DNA from: V1-33 sp964523105 | Lineage (GTDB): Bacteria; Verrucomicrobiota; Verrucomicrobiia; Verrucomicrobiales; V1-33 | Assembly (NCBI GenBank): GCA_964523105.1 | Contig: CAZFZN010000018.1 | Coordinates: 62,001 to 126,000, forward strand | Direction of reading: 5' to 3' | Length of the DNA stretch: 64,000 nucleotides | Part shown: positions 1 through 15,011 of the stretch, piece after piece | How the letters are laid out: each line of letters starts with the position of its first letter | Numbering within the stretch: the first letter of the stretch is position 1 | Notes under the pieces: model-generated | The model's input: the letters and a program-made list of their open reading frames with translations, nothing else | The model's database searches: none | What the model was told of the DNA's origin: nothing | Made by a program: the position numbers and the translations under genes

Positions 1-5714
<5,714 letters not shown>

Positions 5715-5735
5715 ACTCAGAATCGCCAACTGCCC

Positions 5736-5831
5736 GCAGCAAGGCCGTCCCGGCCTTGTCGAGTCGCGCCGACACGTCACGCGCGCTCCAATTGCCATGT
5801 GCAACCACCAAGGGCGGGACGCCCTTGCCAC
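5736..5831. repeat. REP-pair (BIME-like) between the two synthetase genes
   Basis: Two hairpins occupy most of the 144-base gap between the NRPS stop and the next start. One is a GCAG foot followed by the 8-bp stem 5740-5747/5751-5758. The other is the 7-bp stem 5810-5816/5820-5826 with a GTGG foot on the minus strand (5828-5831). Feet face outward, as in a pair of inverted REPs. No other signal seen in the gap. Confidence 0.65.
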
Positions 5832-5858
5832 GGCTCTCCCGCAATTCCGCACTTCCTC

Positions 5859-8800
5859 ATGCCTGCTGAAACAGACACTCCTCTGGATGGAATCGCCATC
5901 GTCGGCATGGCCGGACGCTTTCCTGGCGCGCCGGATATTGACGCGTTCTGGCGCGTCCTGACCGAAGGCCGTGAGACCATCACCACCTTCGACCGCAGCA
6001 CACTGCCCGCTGAAGAGCCGGCTAATGATGCCGACTACGTCCCCCGTCGCGGCATCCTGGAAAAGCCGGAGTGGTTCGACGCCGCATTCTTCAACATCGC
6101 TCCGCGCGAAGCCGAAGTCATGGACCCGCAGCAGCGCGTCTTCTTGGAACTCGCATGGCACGCGCTGGAAAACGCCGGCTGCGATCCGCAGCAGTTTGCC
6201 GGCTCCATCGGCGTCTTCGCCGGGATGAGCAACAATTCGTGGCTCCAGCACCGTGTTCTGCCCAACAGGGAACTCCGCCAGCAGGTCGGCTACGAGAACG
6301 CGATGATCTGCAACGAGAAGGACTATCTCGCCACGCGCACCGCGTACAAACTGAACCTCCGCGGCCCTGCGCTCAACATCTACACCGCGTGCAGCACCTC
6401 GCTCGTGGCCGTGTGTCAGGCGGTGCAGGCGCTGCAAAGTTTCCAGTGCGACGCCGCTCTCGCCGGCGGCATCAGCATCAAGTGGCCGCAGGAACGCGGC
6501 TTCACTGCGCAGGAGGGCAGCATCTATTCGCCCGACGGCCACTGCCGCCCCTACGATGCCGCCGCCACCGGCACCGTCTTCAGCAACGGCGCGGGCGTCG
6601 TCGTATTGAAACGACTCGAAGACGCCGTGCGCGACGGCGATCACATCTGGGCCGTTATCAAAGGCGCGGCGCTCAACAACGATGGCGCGGATAAAGTCAG
6701 CTTCACCGCGCCCAGCGTGGACGGGCATGCAGAAGTCATCTCGCTGGCCTACGCGCTCGCCGGATTCGAGCCGGACACCATCGGCTACGTCGAAGGCCAC
6801 GGCACCGCCACCCCCATTGGCGACCCCATCGAAGTCGCTGGCCTGACAAAAGCCTTCAGACAAGGAACAGAGCGCACCAACTTCTGCGGTTTGGGATCGT
6901 TGAAGTCCAACACCGGCCACATGGACGCCGCCAGTGGTGTGGCTGGATTGATAAAGGCCACACTGGCTGTGCATCACGCGAAGCTGCCGCCGACGCTGCA
7001 TTTCAAATCGCCAAACCCGGCGCTGATGCTGGAGACCACGCCGTTCTTCGTCGTGGATAAGCTCCAGGACTGGAAATCGAACGGCCCGCGCCGCGCCGGC
7101 GTCAGCAGCTTTGGCGTTGGCGGCACGAACGCGCACGTGGCATTGGAGCAAGCCCCCGCAACCGTGGCCCAGGCTTCCAGCCTGTGTGGCGTGTCCGCGG
7201 GCTTCCAGCCTGCGGAAGCCAGTGCAGGCTGGAAGCCCGCGCAAAACGTCACAGCCAGGATGGCTGTGCTGCCGCTCTCCGCCAGATCCCCCGCCGCGCT
7301 TGATTCCATCTGCGAAAACCTCGCCGCATGGCTGGAAACTCAAGACGCCCGGCTCGCCGACGTCGCATGGACTTTACAAACTGGACGCCGCAGCTTCCCC
7401 CACCGCCGCGTCATCGTTGCTGCGAACAAATTGGAAGCCATCGCGCATCTCCGCGCCAAAGCCGCGGCGGTGAAACAGGACCGAAGCAATGTCCCCGTCG
7501 TGTTCATCTTCCCCGGTCAGGGCGCCCAGCACCTGAGGATGGGCGCCGGGACTTACGCAGCGGAGCCGGTCTTTCGCGAAGCTTTCGATCAATGCGCGGA
7601 CCTTTTCGCATCACACGGGATCGATCTGCACGCGCTGCTCAAAGTGGCCGGGGCTGCCAGCCCGCAGAGTGAAGACTCCGGGCTGGAAGCCCGGGCCACG
7701 GACGCCGCCGCTCTCAATGAAACGCGTCACACCCAGCCCGCGCTGTTCGCCGTCGAATATGCTCTCGCGGTTCTACTAACATCGTGGGGCTTCAAGCCCG
7801 CCGGAATGCTAGGCCACAGCATCGGTGAATATGTCGCCGCCACCCTTGCCGGCACGTTTTTCTTGGAAGACGCCGTAAAGCTGGTCGCCGCGCGCGGTCG
7901 CATCATGTTCGCCCAGCCTGCCGGCTCCATGCTCGCCGTGCGGCTCCCGGAAGCGGAAGTCGCCGCAAAGCTGCCGGCCACGCTCGACATCGCCACCATC
8001 AACGGCCCCGGCAACACGGTCGTCGCCGGGCCGACAGATGACATCACAGCCTTCGCAGCTGTATTGGAAAAAGACGGCATCAGCGCCACGGTGCTGAAAA
8101 CCAGTCATGCCTTTCACAGCCGCATGATGGACGGCGCGCTGGAGGAATTCCGTGCGGCTTTTGAAGGCATCACGCTCCGCGAGCCGGAGACGCCGTGGAT
8201 TTCCAATGTGTCAGGCAAAACGATCACCGCCGCGGACGCGACCTCGCCCGACTACTGGGTGCGCCACCTCCGCAACGCTGTGCGCTTCGCCGACGGCATC
8301 GCCGCTCTGACCGCGGAGGGACCGTGCGTGTTCATCGAGTACGGCCCGGGCACATCGTTCGCGCCGCTCATCCGCCAGCATCCTGCGGCGAAGGACTGCG
8401 AATGCGTGTCGCTGTTCCCGCCTGCCAAAGACGAAGGCACCGGAGAACATCGTGTGCTGCTCGCCGGCATTGGCAGGCTGTGGATGGCGGGCGTGACGAT
8501 TGATTGGAAAGCCCTGCACAGCGGGCCGCGCAGCAAGGTGCCGCTGCCGGGCTATCCATTCGAGCGGCAGCGGTTTTGCCCGGATGTGGCGTTGCCGGCG
8601 GGCACGCAGCGGGATGGTGAGGGGTGGTTGATTTACCCTGATACCATGGCGGGCGATCTCTCACGCCCCTCCGGGGCTGAACAGAATTTGGTGGGCGGCA
8701 TTTCCGGCGGTTCCGCTTCGCTCCACCACCGGCTAATATCTGACGGCCCTCCGGGCCTCCAATCCATCAGTGCCTCCCGTGCGGCTGCGGTTACCGGTTC

Positions 8801-11800
8801 CGCAGGAGACAATGCCATCGGTCCCGCTCCCGGAGGGAGCACAGAAATTAGCCGGTGGTGCAGCGAGGAACGAGCGGAACGACCGGACACCGGCCAACAA
8901 AAACCTCAAGCCCCGGAGGGGCGTCAGAACCTCACGCGCGCGGCGCACCTCACCGAGGAAATCCGCAGCATCCTGCACCGCGCGTCCGGCCTGGACATCA
9001 GCATGGCGGATCCGTCGGCGGAGTTCCTGGACCTTGGTTTTGACTCACTGTTTCTCACGCAGGCCAGCCTCGCGCTGAAGAAGCACTTCGGCGTGAAGAT
9101 CACCTTCCGCCAGCTCATGGAGCAGCAGCACAGTATGGCGGCTCTCGCGGCGTGGCTGGATGAAAAACTGCCGGCGGGGCAGTTCATGCCGGCTGCTGTA
9201 GCGTGGGCATCCTGCCCACCGGCAACGGATCGGGGGCAGGATGCCCCCGCTGCTTCAACACCGGCCGCGGGTTCTGTGGAGGACCGGCTGGCGCGGATCG
9301 AGGCGGCGCTCGGCGGGCTCACCGGTGATGCGCCGCCTCAGCCTTCGCCGGCTAACGGCACTGAGGCTTTTACCGTTCGCGTCAAAGAACAGACCGGCTC
9401 CGGCGAGAAGAAGATCGCCTTCGGCCCCTTCCGTCCGATGGAGAAAACGCCTGCGGGCTCGCTCACGCCGCAGCAGCAGGCGCATCTGGACAAGCTCATC
9501 GCCGACTACGTCGCGCGGTACCCAAAGACCCGCGCATTCACAGCGGAACACCGGCCGGTCTTCGCCGATCCGCGCGCGGTCGGAGGATTCAATCCGCTGT
9601 GGAAAGAGATGGTCTTCCCTGCCGTCACCGATCGCAGTGAAGGCGCATACCTCCATGACATTGACGGCCATCAGTGGATTGATGTCGTGCATGGATTCGG
9701 CTCCGGATTCTTTGGCCACAAACCGCCATTTGTCGTCGAAGCCATCAAGGAACAGCTCGACCGCGGCTATGAAATCGGCCCCACCTGTCCCATCGCGGGC
9801 GAAGTGGCGAAGCTGGTCTGCGAGTTTTCCGGCAAAGATCGCGTCGCTTTCTGCAATACCGGCAGCGAGGCGCTCATGGCCGCCATTCGCGTGAGCCGCA
9901 CCATCACCGGACGCGACCGCATCGCCATGTTCGCCGGCGCCTATCACGGCATCTTCGACGAAGTGCTGGCTCGCCCGCTCGTGTCGAACGGCGAGTTGCG
10001 CACCATTCCCATCGCGCCGGGCATTCCGGAGAGCGCGCAGGCGAGTATCATCGTGCTGGAATACGGCCACCCCGAGTCGCTGGAAATCATCAAACGCCAC
10101 GCGCACGAGATCGCGGCGGTGCTCGTCGAGCCGGTGCCAAGCCGGCGGCCGGACATCGCGCCGGTGGAGTTTGTGCAGGAACTGCGGCGCATCACGGCGG
10201 ACGCCGGCACGGCGCTCGTGTTCGATGAAGTCGTGCTCGGCTTCCGCACGCATCCCAAAGGCGCACAGCACTTGTTCGGCATCAGTGCGGATCTTGTCAG
10301 CTATGGCAAAGTCATCGGCGGCGGCATGCCGCTGGGTGTGCTGGCGGGCACGAGCCGGTTCATGGACGCGCTGGACGGCGGGCAGTGGCAATACGGCGAC
10401 GACAGCGCGCCGGAAGTCGGAGTCACGTTCTTTGCGGGCACCTTCATCCGCCACCCGCTCACCATGGCCGCCGCGCGCGCGGTGCTGCACAGGCTCAAAG
10501 CCGAAGGCCCGGCGCTCCAGGCGGACAATGACGCGAAGGCGGCGCGCTTTGTGGATAAGTTGAATGGGCTGTTCGCGGAACTCGGCGTGCCGGTGGTCGT
10601 GTCGCGCTACAGCAGCCTGTGGATGCTGCACCCCGAGCCGTCGCTGAAGCATTTCAGCCTGTTGTTCTATCATCTGCGGCTGCGCGGAGTACACATCTGG
10701 GAAGGGCGAGGGAACTTCGTGAGCCTGGCGCACACGGAGGCAGATTTAGAGAAAGTGCTCGCTGCATTCCGCGAGAGCATCCTCGCGCTGCAAGCCGGGG
10801 GCTTCCTGCCCGGCGGTGCGCCTCAGCCGGTGGTCGTTCCGACGACGCCGGCGCAGCGCGAAATGTTCCTGCAGTCGCAACTCAGTGCCGATGCCTCGCT
10901 GGCTTGCCACGAGAGCCTGACTCTGAAGCTCACTGGCCCGGTGGATGCGGAGCGGGTCGCGCGCGTGCTGGAGCAAATCGCCGGGCGTCATGATGCGCTG
11001 CGCGGCAGTTTCAGTGCAGATGGCATGATGATGACGGTGGCTGCGAAAGCAGCGTGGCCGCTACGCGTGGTGGACAGCGCTGCGGAGCAGTGCGCGGAGG
11101 AGGATTTTCTGAAGCCGTTCGATCTGAGCACCGGCCCGCTGGTGCGCGCGACGCTCGTCCGCGGCCCAGCCGCCGTGGACTGCTCCAACTTGTTGGAGCC
11201 TTCGGCAGCGGCGACTCGTCGCCGGGAGAGCGGCTCAGCGAACGGAGACAACTTCCATCATCGGAACGGCGCGAATGGGACTGCGCCTGAGCGAACGGGC
11301 GTGAAACCCCGGCAACAAGTTGCCGCAGCCGAAAGGCTGAGACAAGTCTCAGCAGTCCAGGGCGGCTCCGCTGCACTCATTCTGACGGCGCATCACATTG
11401 TGTGCGATGGCTGGTCGTTCGGCGTGGTGGTGGAGGAATTTTGCCGGCTCTATGCGGAGGAAGGTGGGGCCGCCGGCCCGGCGGCATCCTATGCCTCCTA
11501 TGCCGTGGAGGATGCGGAGCGCCGGAAGTCGCCGGAGCATGCGGAGCAACTGGCATGGTGGAGGAACAAGTTCACCAGCGTGCCGGCACCGCTGGCGCTG
11601 CCGGCGGATCGCCCGCGTGCTGCTGCGCCGCGCTATGAGTCGGCGATGACGCATCGCGACCTTCCGGCGCAACTCACCGCGCGGCTGCATCAATTTTGCG
11701 CGGAGCGGAAAGTGACACCGTATCACGTCGCGCTGGCGGCATTTCGCGTTCTCGTGGGGCGGCTGAGCGGACAGAATGAATTCGTCATCGGCACGCCATC

Positions 11801-14800
11801 GGCGGCGCAGATTTCGCGGGACTTGCCTGACTTGGTCGGGCATTGCGTGCAGTTCCTGCCGCTGCGTCTTTCTCACGCCGCAGAGGACACGGGCGAGACT
11901 TTGCTCGCCAGCACGCGAAATGAAGTGCTCGATTCGTCGGAGAACGATGGGGTGACCTTTGGCGAAGTTCTGGAGCAGTTGCCGCAGTTGTCCGCGGCGG
12001 CGCGGCGCGGGCTGGTGCCGGTGAGTTTTTCGTTCGAGACCATGCCGCAGCCGGTGTCGTTCGCGGGGATCAGCGGCACGGTGGAGATGAATGCCAAGCG
12101 GCGGCTGTCGTTCGAGGCGAGCTTCTACGTGCAGCACAGCGACGCGGCGATTCGCCTTGTATGCGCATGGCAGACGGCGCTGTTCGATGAAGCGACCATT
12201 GAGCGCTGGCTGGGCCACTACTGCACGGTGCTGGACGCACTGATCTCTGCGCCGGCGGCTCCGGTTTCCAGGCTGCCACTGCTGACAGCGGCAGAGCGCG
12301 AGTCGCTGCTGCATGGATTCTCGTCAGACGTAAAAGTTCCGGCGAACGAGCGGTGTCTGCATACCTGGTTTGAGGACATAGCGGCGAAGTTCCAGAGTCG
12401 TGTGGCGGTGAATGGCGGCGGGATGGCGCTGACTTATGCGGAACTGAATGCGCAGGCGAACCGCCTCGCGCACCGGCTGCGCGCGATGGGCGTGACGCGC
12501 GAGTCGCTGGTGGGGATTTGTCTGGAGCGCACGCCGCTGATGCTGGTGGCGGTGCTCGGGATTTTGAAAGCGGGCGGGGCTTATGTGCCCATTGATCTGA
12601 GCTATCCGGCGGAGCGGCTGGCGTTTATGCTGGAGGATGCGGCGGCGCCGGTGCTGGTGACGCAGAGTTCTTTGGAGGGGCGAGTGCCGGAGACGAAGGT
12701 GCGGGTGGTGCTGGTGGATGAGGCCTATAGACCGGATATGGCCTGTGAGGCGCATGCGAATCCACCCTGCGTGAACGATAAACACGATGCGGCCTATGTG
12801 ATCTACACCAGCGGCAGCACCGGAAAGCCGAAGGGCTGCGTGGTGACGCACCACAATGTAACGCGGCTCATGCGCGGCACAGAGCACTGGTATGGCTTTG
12901 GGCCGGAGGATGTGTGGACGCTCTTTCACAGCATTGCGTTCGATTTCAGTGTTTGGGAAATCTGGGGCGCACTGCTCTACGGCGGGCGCGTGGTGGTGGT
13001 TCCGTTTGAAGTGAGCCGCTCACCGGATGAATTCCGTTCGCTGCTTTCCAGTGAAAACGTGACGGTGCTGAATCAGACGCCGAGCGCGTTCCGGCAACTT
13101 ATCCGGGCGGACGAGCGCGCCACGACACCGCTGGCGCTGCATTACGTGATCTTCGGCGGCGAGGCGCTGGAAATGGAGAGTCTGCGCCCGTGGTTTGCGC
13201 TCCACGGGGATGAGAAGCCGCGCCTTGTTAACATGTACGGCATCACCGAGACGACGGTGCATGTGACTTACCGGGCGCTCAGCATGAACGATCTCGCGGG
13301 CGGCAGTGTTATTGGCGAGCCGATCCCCGATTTGCAGGTGTATGTGCTGGACCCGGTAACGCTGGAGCCTCAGCCGATTGGCGTGTGCGGCGAGATGTAT
13401 GTCGGCGGCGACGGGTTGGCGCGGGGGTATTTGAACAGGGATACGCTGACTGCGGAGAGGTTTCCGGCGATGGAATCGTGGCGTGGACCTCTGCTTCACG
13501 AGGATACCATAGACGGGGAACGGAGGTCCCCGCGACGGCTTTACAGAACCGGCGACCTCGCACGGCGGCTGGCGAATGGCGATCTGGAGTATCTGGGGCG
13601 CATTGACCACCAGGTGAAGATCCGCGGCTTCCGCATCGAGTTGGGGGAAATCGAGAGCGTGTTGAACACCCATGCTGCGGTGCGTGAGTCCGCGGTGTTC
13701 CCTCAAATGCATAATGGCGAGCAGCGGCTCGTGGCGTGGCTCGTCGCAAAGAACACGCCGCCCACGCACAACGAATTGCGCGCGCATCTCTTGGCGAAGC
13801 TGCCGGACTACATGGTGCCGTCGGCGTTCGTGGTGATGGAGAAGTTTCCGCTCACCACCAATGGCAAACTCGACCGCGCGGCACTGCCGTCGCCGGAGAA
13901 TGCGGCGCTCGCGGTGGCGGCGGAGACGTTCATCGCGCCGGAGGGCGAGCGCGAGACGAAGCTGGCGGCGATCTGGGAGAGCGTGCTCGGGCGCAATCAG
14001 ATCGGGCGCGAGTCGGACTTCTTCGCCGTCGGCGGCACTTCGCTGAATGCGCTGTCGGTCATGGAGCGCGTGCATCGCGAATTCGGCGTGAAGCTGCCGC
14101 TGGGCGTGATGTTTGAATCGCCGCGGCTCAGCGAATTTGCCGCGCGCATTGAAGTTGCGGCGCTGGAGCCGGCGAGTCATTCACCCATCACGTGCATTCA
14201 GCCGGAGGGCGACGGCACGCCGCTTTTCCTGCTGCACGGCGGTGACGGCGGCGCTCTTTTTTACCGCAACCTGCTGCCGAAGCTGGGCCGCGCGCATCCG
14301 GTATGGGTCATCGAATCGCCGGCCATCACCGACGACGCCTGGCTGCTGGCGCGGCACAGCATTGAGTCGTGTGCCGTGGAGTATTTGAAACTCATCCGCA
14401 GCGTGTATCCGTCAGGCCCGGTGATCGTCGGCGGCTACAGCTATGGCGGCGTGGTGGCGTATGAGCTGTGCCAACTGCTGCGCGAGCAGGGCGGCGAGGC
14501 GGAGATGCTGCTGCTCTTCGACACCGAGAATCCGGCGAACGGCCCGCGCGAGTACAGTCTCACCGAACGCATCGCCGCCGGCTGGCGACTGGGCGGCAGC
14601 GGCGTCGGCAGCAAGATCAAGCACCTCGCCAGCCGCTTTAGCGAAGGCCTGCGCAGCAAAGGCAAACACGACGCCACCGTCGCGGAAGTGCGCAAGCTCA
14701 CCGACGCAGGCCGCGTGGCCGACACCGCCGAATTGCGCACCGCGCAAATCCACGAGACGCATGTGGACGCGCTGAATGCCTGGGAGCCTGAATTCTACGA

Positions 14801-15011
14801 CGGCCCGGCGGTGCTGTTCCGAACCGATGCGATCAGCGACAAGTACGAGCGCACCGAGGACTACAACTGGCGCGCCACCACGCCTTCTTTGAAAATCGTG
14901 CGCGTGGGCGGCGATCACCTTGTGCTTTTTGAAGAGCCGTGGGTCAGTGTGCTGGCGGAGAAACTGCACCTTGAACTGGACGCTCTGCGCACCGAAGCGG
15001 CGACGCTATGA
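5859..15011 (+). CDS. Hybrid PKS-NRPS: KS-AT-ACP-aminotransferase-C-A(Thr)-PCP-TE
   Basis: 3050 residues from the ATG at 5859, chosen because the KS homology starts about nine residues later. Domains: ketosynthase (Cys178 in TACSTS, His314 in EGHGTA, His354 in NTGHMD); acyltransferase (GHSIGE, Ser654; AFHS motif typical of malonyl-CoA); ACP (GFDSL, Ser1063); class III PLP aminotransferase of the type found in iturin/mycosubtilin synthetases (Lys1484 in SYGKVIGGG, FGPFRP linker motif); condensation (HHIVCDG, His1845-1846); adenylation (TSGSTGKPKG at ~2317; code DFWNIGMVHK = Thr); carrier (GGTSL, Ser2728); type I thioesterase (GYSYG, Ser2861; GGDH near the C-terminus). No ketoreductase lies between KS and aminotransferase, so the beta-keto group is predicted to be aminated. 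Inferred role: extend the upstream chain by malonate, transaminate, add Thr, release. Several in-frame palindromic inserts sit in linkers and in the C domain. Confidence 0.96.
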   Translation: MPAETDTPLDGIAIVGMAGRFPGAPDIDAFWRVLTEGRETITTFDRSTLPAEEPANDADYVPRRGILEKPEWFDAAFFNIAPREAEVMDPQQRVFLELAWHALENAGCDPQQFAGSIGVFAGMSNNSWLQHRVLPNRELRQQVGYENAMICNEKDYLATRTAYKLNLRGPALNIYTACSTSLVAVCQAVQALQSFQCDAALAGGISIKWPQERGFTAQEGSIYSPDGHCRPYDAAATGTVFSNGAGVVVLKRLEDAVRDGDHIWAVIKGAALNNDGADKVSFTAPSVDGHAEVISLAYALAGFEPDTIGYVEGHGTATPIGDPIEVAGLTKAFRQGTERTNFCGLGSLKSNTGHMDAASGVAGLIKATLAVHHAKLPPTLHFKSPNPALMLETTPFFVVDKLQDWKSNGPRRAGVSSFGVGGTNAHVALEQAPATVAQASSLCGVSAGFQPAEASAGWKPAQNVTARMAVLPLSARSPAALDSICENLAAWLETQDARLADVAWTLQTGRRSFPHRRVIVAANKLEAIAHLRAKAAAVKQDRSNVPVVFIFPGQGAQHLRMGAGTYAAEPVFREAFDQCADLFASHGIDLHALLKVAGAASPQSEDSGLEARATDAAALNETRHTQPALFAVEYALAVLLTSWGFKPAGMLGHSIGEYVAATLAGTFFLEDAVKLVAARGRIMFAQPAGSMLAVRLPEAEVAAKLPATLDIATINGPGNTVVAGPTDDITAFAAVLEKDGISATVLKTSHAFHSRMMDGALEEFRAAFEGITLREPETPWISNVSGKTITAADATSPDYWVRHLRNAVRFADGIAALTAEGPCVFIEYGPGTSFAPLIRQHPAAKDCECVSLFPPAKDEGTGEHRVLLAGIGRLWMAGVTIDWKALHSGPRSKVPLPGYPFERQRFCPDVALPAGTQRDGEGWLIYPDTMAGDLSRPSGAEQNLVGGISGGSASLHHRLISDGPPGLQSISASRAAAVTGSAGDNAIGPAPGGSTEISRWCSEERAERPDTGQQKPQAPEGRQNLTRAAHLTEEIRSILHRASGLDISMADPSAEFLDLGFDSLFLTQASLALKKHFGVKITFRQLMEQQHSMAALAAWLDEKLPAGQFMPAAVAWASCPPATDRGQDAPAASTPAAGSVEDRLARIEAALGGLTGDAPPQPSPANGTEAFTVRVKEQTGSGEKKIAFGPFRPMEKTPAGSLTPQQQAHLDKLIADYVARYPKTRAFTAEHRPVFADPRAVGGFNPLWKEMVFPAVTDRSEGAYLHDIDGHQWIDVVHGFGSGFFGHKPPFVVEAIKEQLDRGYEIGPTCPIAGEVAKLVCEFSGKDRVAFCNTGSEALMAAIRVSRTITGRDRIAMFAGAYHGIFDEVLARPLVSNGELRTIPIAPGIPESAQASIIVLEYGHPESLEIIKRHAHEIAAVLVEPVPSRRPDIAPVEFVQELRRITADAGTALVFDEVVLGFRTHPKGAQHLFGISADLVSYGKVIGGGMPLGVLAGTSRFMDALDGGQWQYGDDSAPEVGVTFFAGTFIRHPLTMAAARAVLHRLKAEGPALQADNDAKAARFVDKLNGLFAELGVPVVVSRYSSLWMLHPEPSLKHFSLLFYHLRLRGVHIWEGRGNFVSLAHTEADLEKVLAAFRESILALQAGGFLPGGAPQPVVVPTTPAQREMFLQSQLSADASLACHESLTLKLTGPVDAERVARVLEQIAGRHDALRGSFSADGMMMTVAAKAAWPLRVVDSAAEQCAEEDFLKPFDLSTGPLVRATLVRGPAAVDCSNLLEPSAAATRRRESGSANGDNFHHRNGANGTAPERTGVKPRQQVAAAERLRQVSAVQGGSAALILTAHHIVCDGWSFGVVVEEFCRLYAEEGGAAGPAASYASYAVEDAERRKSPEHAEQLAWWRNKFTSVPAPLALPADRPRAAAPRYESAMTHRDLPAQLTARLHQFCAERKVTPYHVALAAFRVLVGRLSGQNEFVIGTPSAAQISRDLPDLVGHCVQFLPLRLSHAAEDTGETLLASTRNEVLDSSENDGVTFGEVLEQLPQLSAAARRGLVPVSFSFETMPQPVSFAGISGTVEMNAKRRLSFEASFYVQHSDAAIRLVCAWQTALFDEATIERWLGHYCTVLDALISAPAAPVSRLPLLTAAERESLLHGFSSDVKVPANERCLHTWFEDIAAKFQSRVAVNGGGMALTYAELNAQANRLAHRLRAMGVTRESLVGICLERTPLMLVAVLGILKAGGAYVPIDLSYPAERLAFMLEDAAAPVLVTQSSLEGRVPETKVRVVLVDEAYRPDMACEAHANPPCVNDKHDAAYVIYTSGSTGKPKGCVVTHHNVTRLMRGTEHWYGFGPEDVWTLFHSIAFDFSVWEIWGALLYGGRVVVVPFEVSRSPDEFRSLLSSENVTVLNQTPSAFRQLIRADERATTPLALHYVIFGGEALEMESLRPWFALHGDEKPRLVNMYGITETTVHVTYRALSMNDLAGGSVIGEPIPDLQVYVLDPVTLEPQPIGVCGEMYVGGDGLARGYLNRDTLTAERFPAMESWRGPLLHEDTIDGERRSPRRLYRTGDLARRLANGDLEYLGRIDHQVKIRGFRIELGEIESVLNTHAAVRESAVFPQMHNGEQRLVAWLVAKNTPPTHNELRAHLLAKLPDYMVPSAFVVMEKFPLTTNGKLDRAALPSPENAALAVAAETFIAPEGERETKLAAIWESVLGRNQIGRESDFFAVGGTSLNALSVMERVHREFGVKLPLGVMFESPRLSEFAARIEVAALEPASHSPITCIQPEGDGTPLFLLHGGDGGALFYRNLLPKLGRAHPVWVIESPAITDDAWLLARHSIESCAVEYLKLIRSVYPSGPVIVGGYSYGGVVAYELCQLLREQGGEAEMLLLFDTENPANGPREYSLTERIAAGWRLGGSGVGSKIKHLASRFSEGLRSKGKHDATVAEVRKLTDAGRVADTAELRTAQIHETHVDALNAWEPEFYDGPAVLFRTDAISDKYERTEDYNWRATTPSLKIVRVGGDHLVLFEEPWVSVLAEKLHLELDALRTEAATL
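7164..7273. repeat. Second copy of the in-frame REP/BIME-like element, KS-AT linker
   Basis: Same family as 4419-4530: shared translated string SSLCGVSAGFQPAE. Contains a perfect 17-bp inverted repeat (7197-7213 with 7224-7240) and a small 8-bp hairpin (7250-7257/7261-7268). It lies just after the KS C-terminal motif (NAHVALEQ) and is translated as part of the linker. Confidence 0.82.
7644..7699. repeat. REP-pair-like palindrome inside the acyltransferase domain
   Basis: Arms 7644-7664 and 7679-7699 are inverted repeats with 19 of 21 positions paired, both starting with an outward-facing GTGGCC foot. It is read through in frame between the AT N-terminal motif (FPGQGAQ) and GHSIGE, adding about 19 residues to the domain. 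Confidence 0.75.
8663..8924. repeat. Large compound palindromic element (262 bp) in the AT-ACP linker
   Basis: Perfect 16-bp outer inverted repeat (8663-8678 with 8909-8924), each arm itself hairpin-forming (CCCCTCCGGGG core). An inner perfect 14-bp pair (CACCACCGGCTAAT and its complement) lies near 8723 and 8847. The whole element is translated without a stop, in low-complexity linker sequence before the ACP. It looks like a different family from the GTAG-foot elements. Confidence 0.75.
9198..9253. repeat. GTAG-foot palindrome between ACP and aminotransferase
   Basis: Starts GTAGCGTGGGC. Perfect 13-bp inverted repeat 9205-9217/9234-9246. Right end is a decayed GCTGC. Closely related to the element at 27122-27196. 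Read in frame. Confidence 0.75.
11177..11358. repeat. Nested palindromic element (182 bp) inside a condensation domain
   Basis: Outer arms 11177-11184 and 11351-11358 are a perfect 8-bp inverted repeat. Inside, each side carries its own hairpin (CCAACTTGTTGG; GAGACAAGTCTC), and the two sides are roughly complementary over about 30 bases. It is translated as about 60 residues immediately before the HHIVCDG active-site motif, a position where C domains are normally continuous. Confidence 0.72.
13478..13536. repeat. GTGG-foot palindrome inside the second A domain
   Basis: GTGGCGTGGACCTC on the left pairs imperfectly with the right end (GAGGTCCCCGCGAC). A 7-bp core is perfect (13485-13491/13523-13529). 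Read in frame just before the YRTGD motif of the adenylation domain; the first A domain has a short variable segment here too, so tolerance of length change is expected. Confidence 0.55.
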
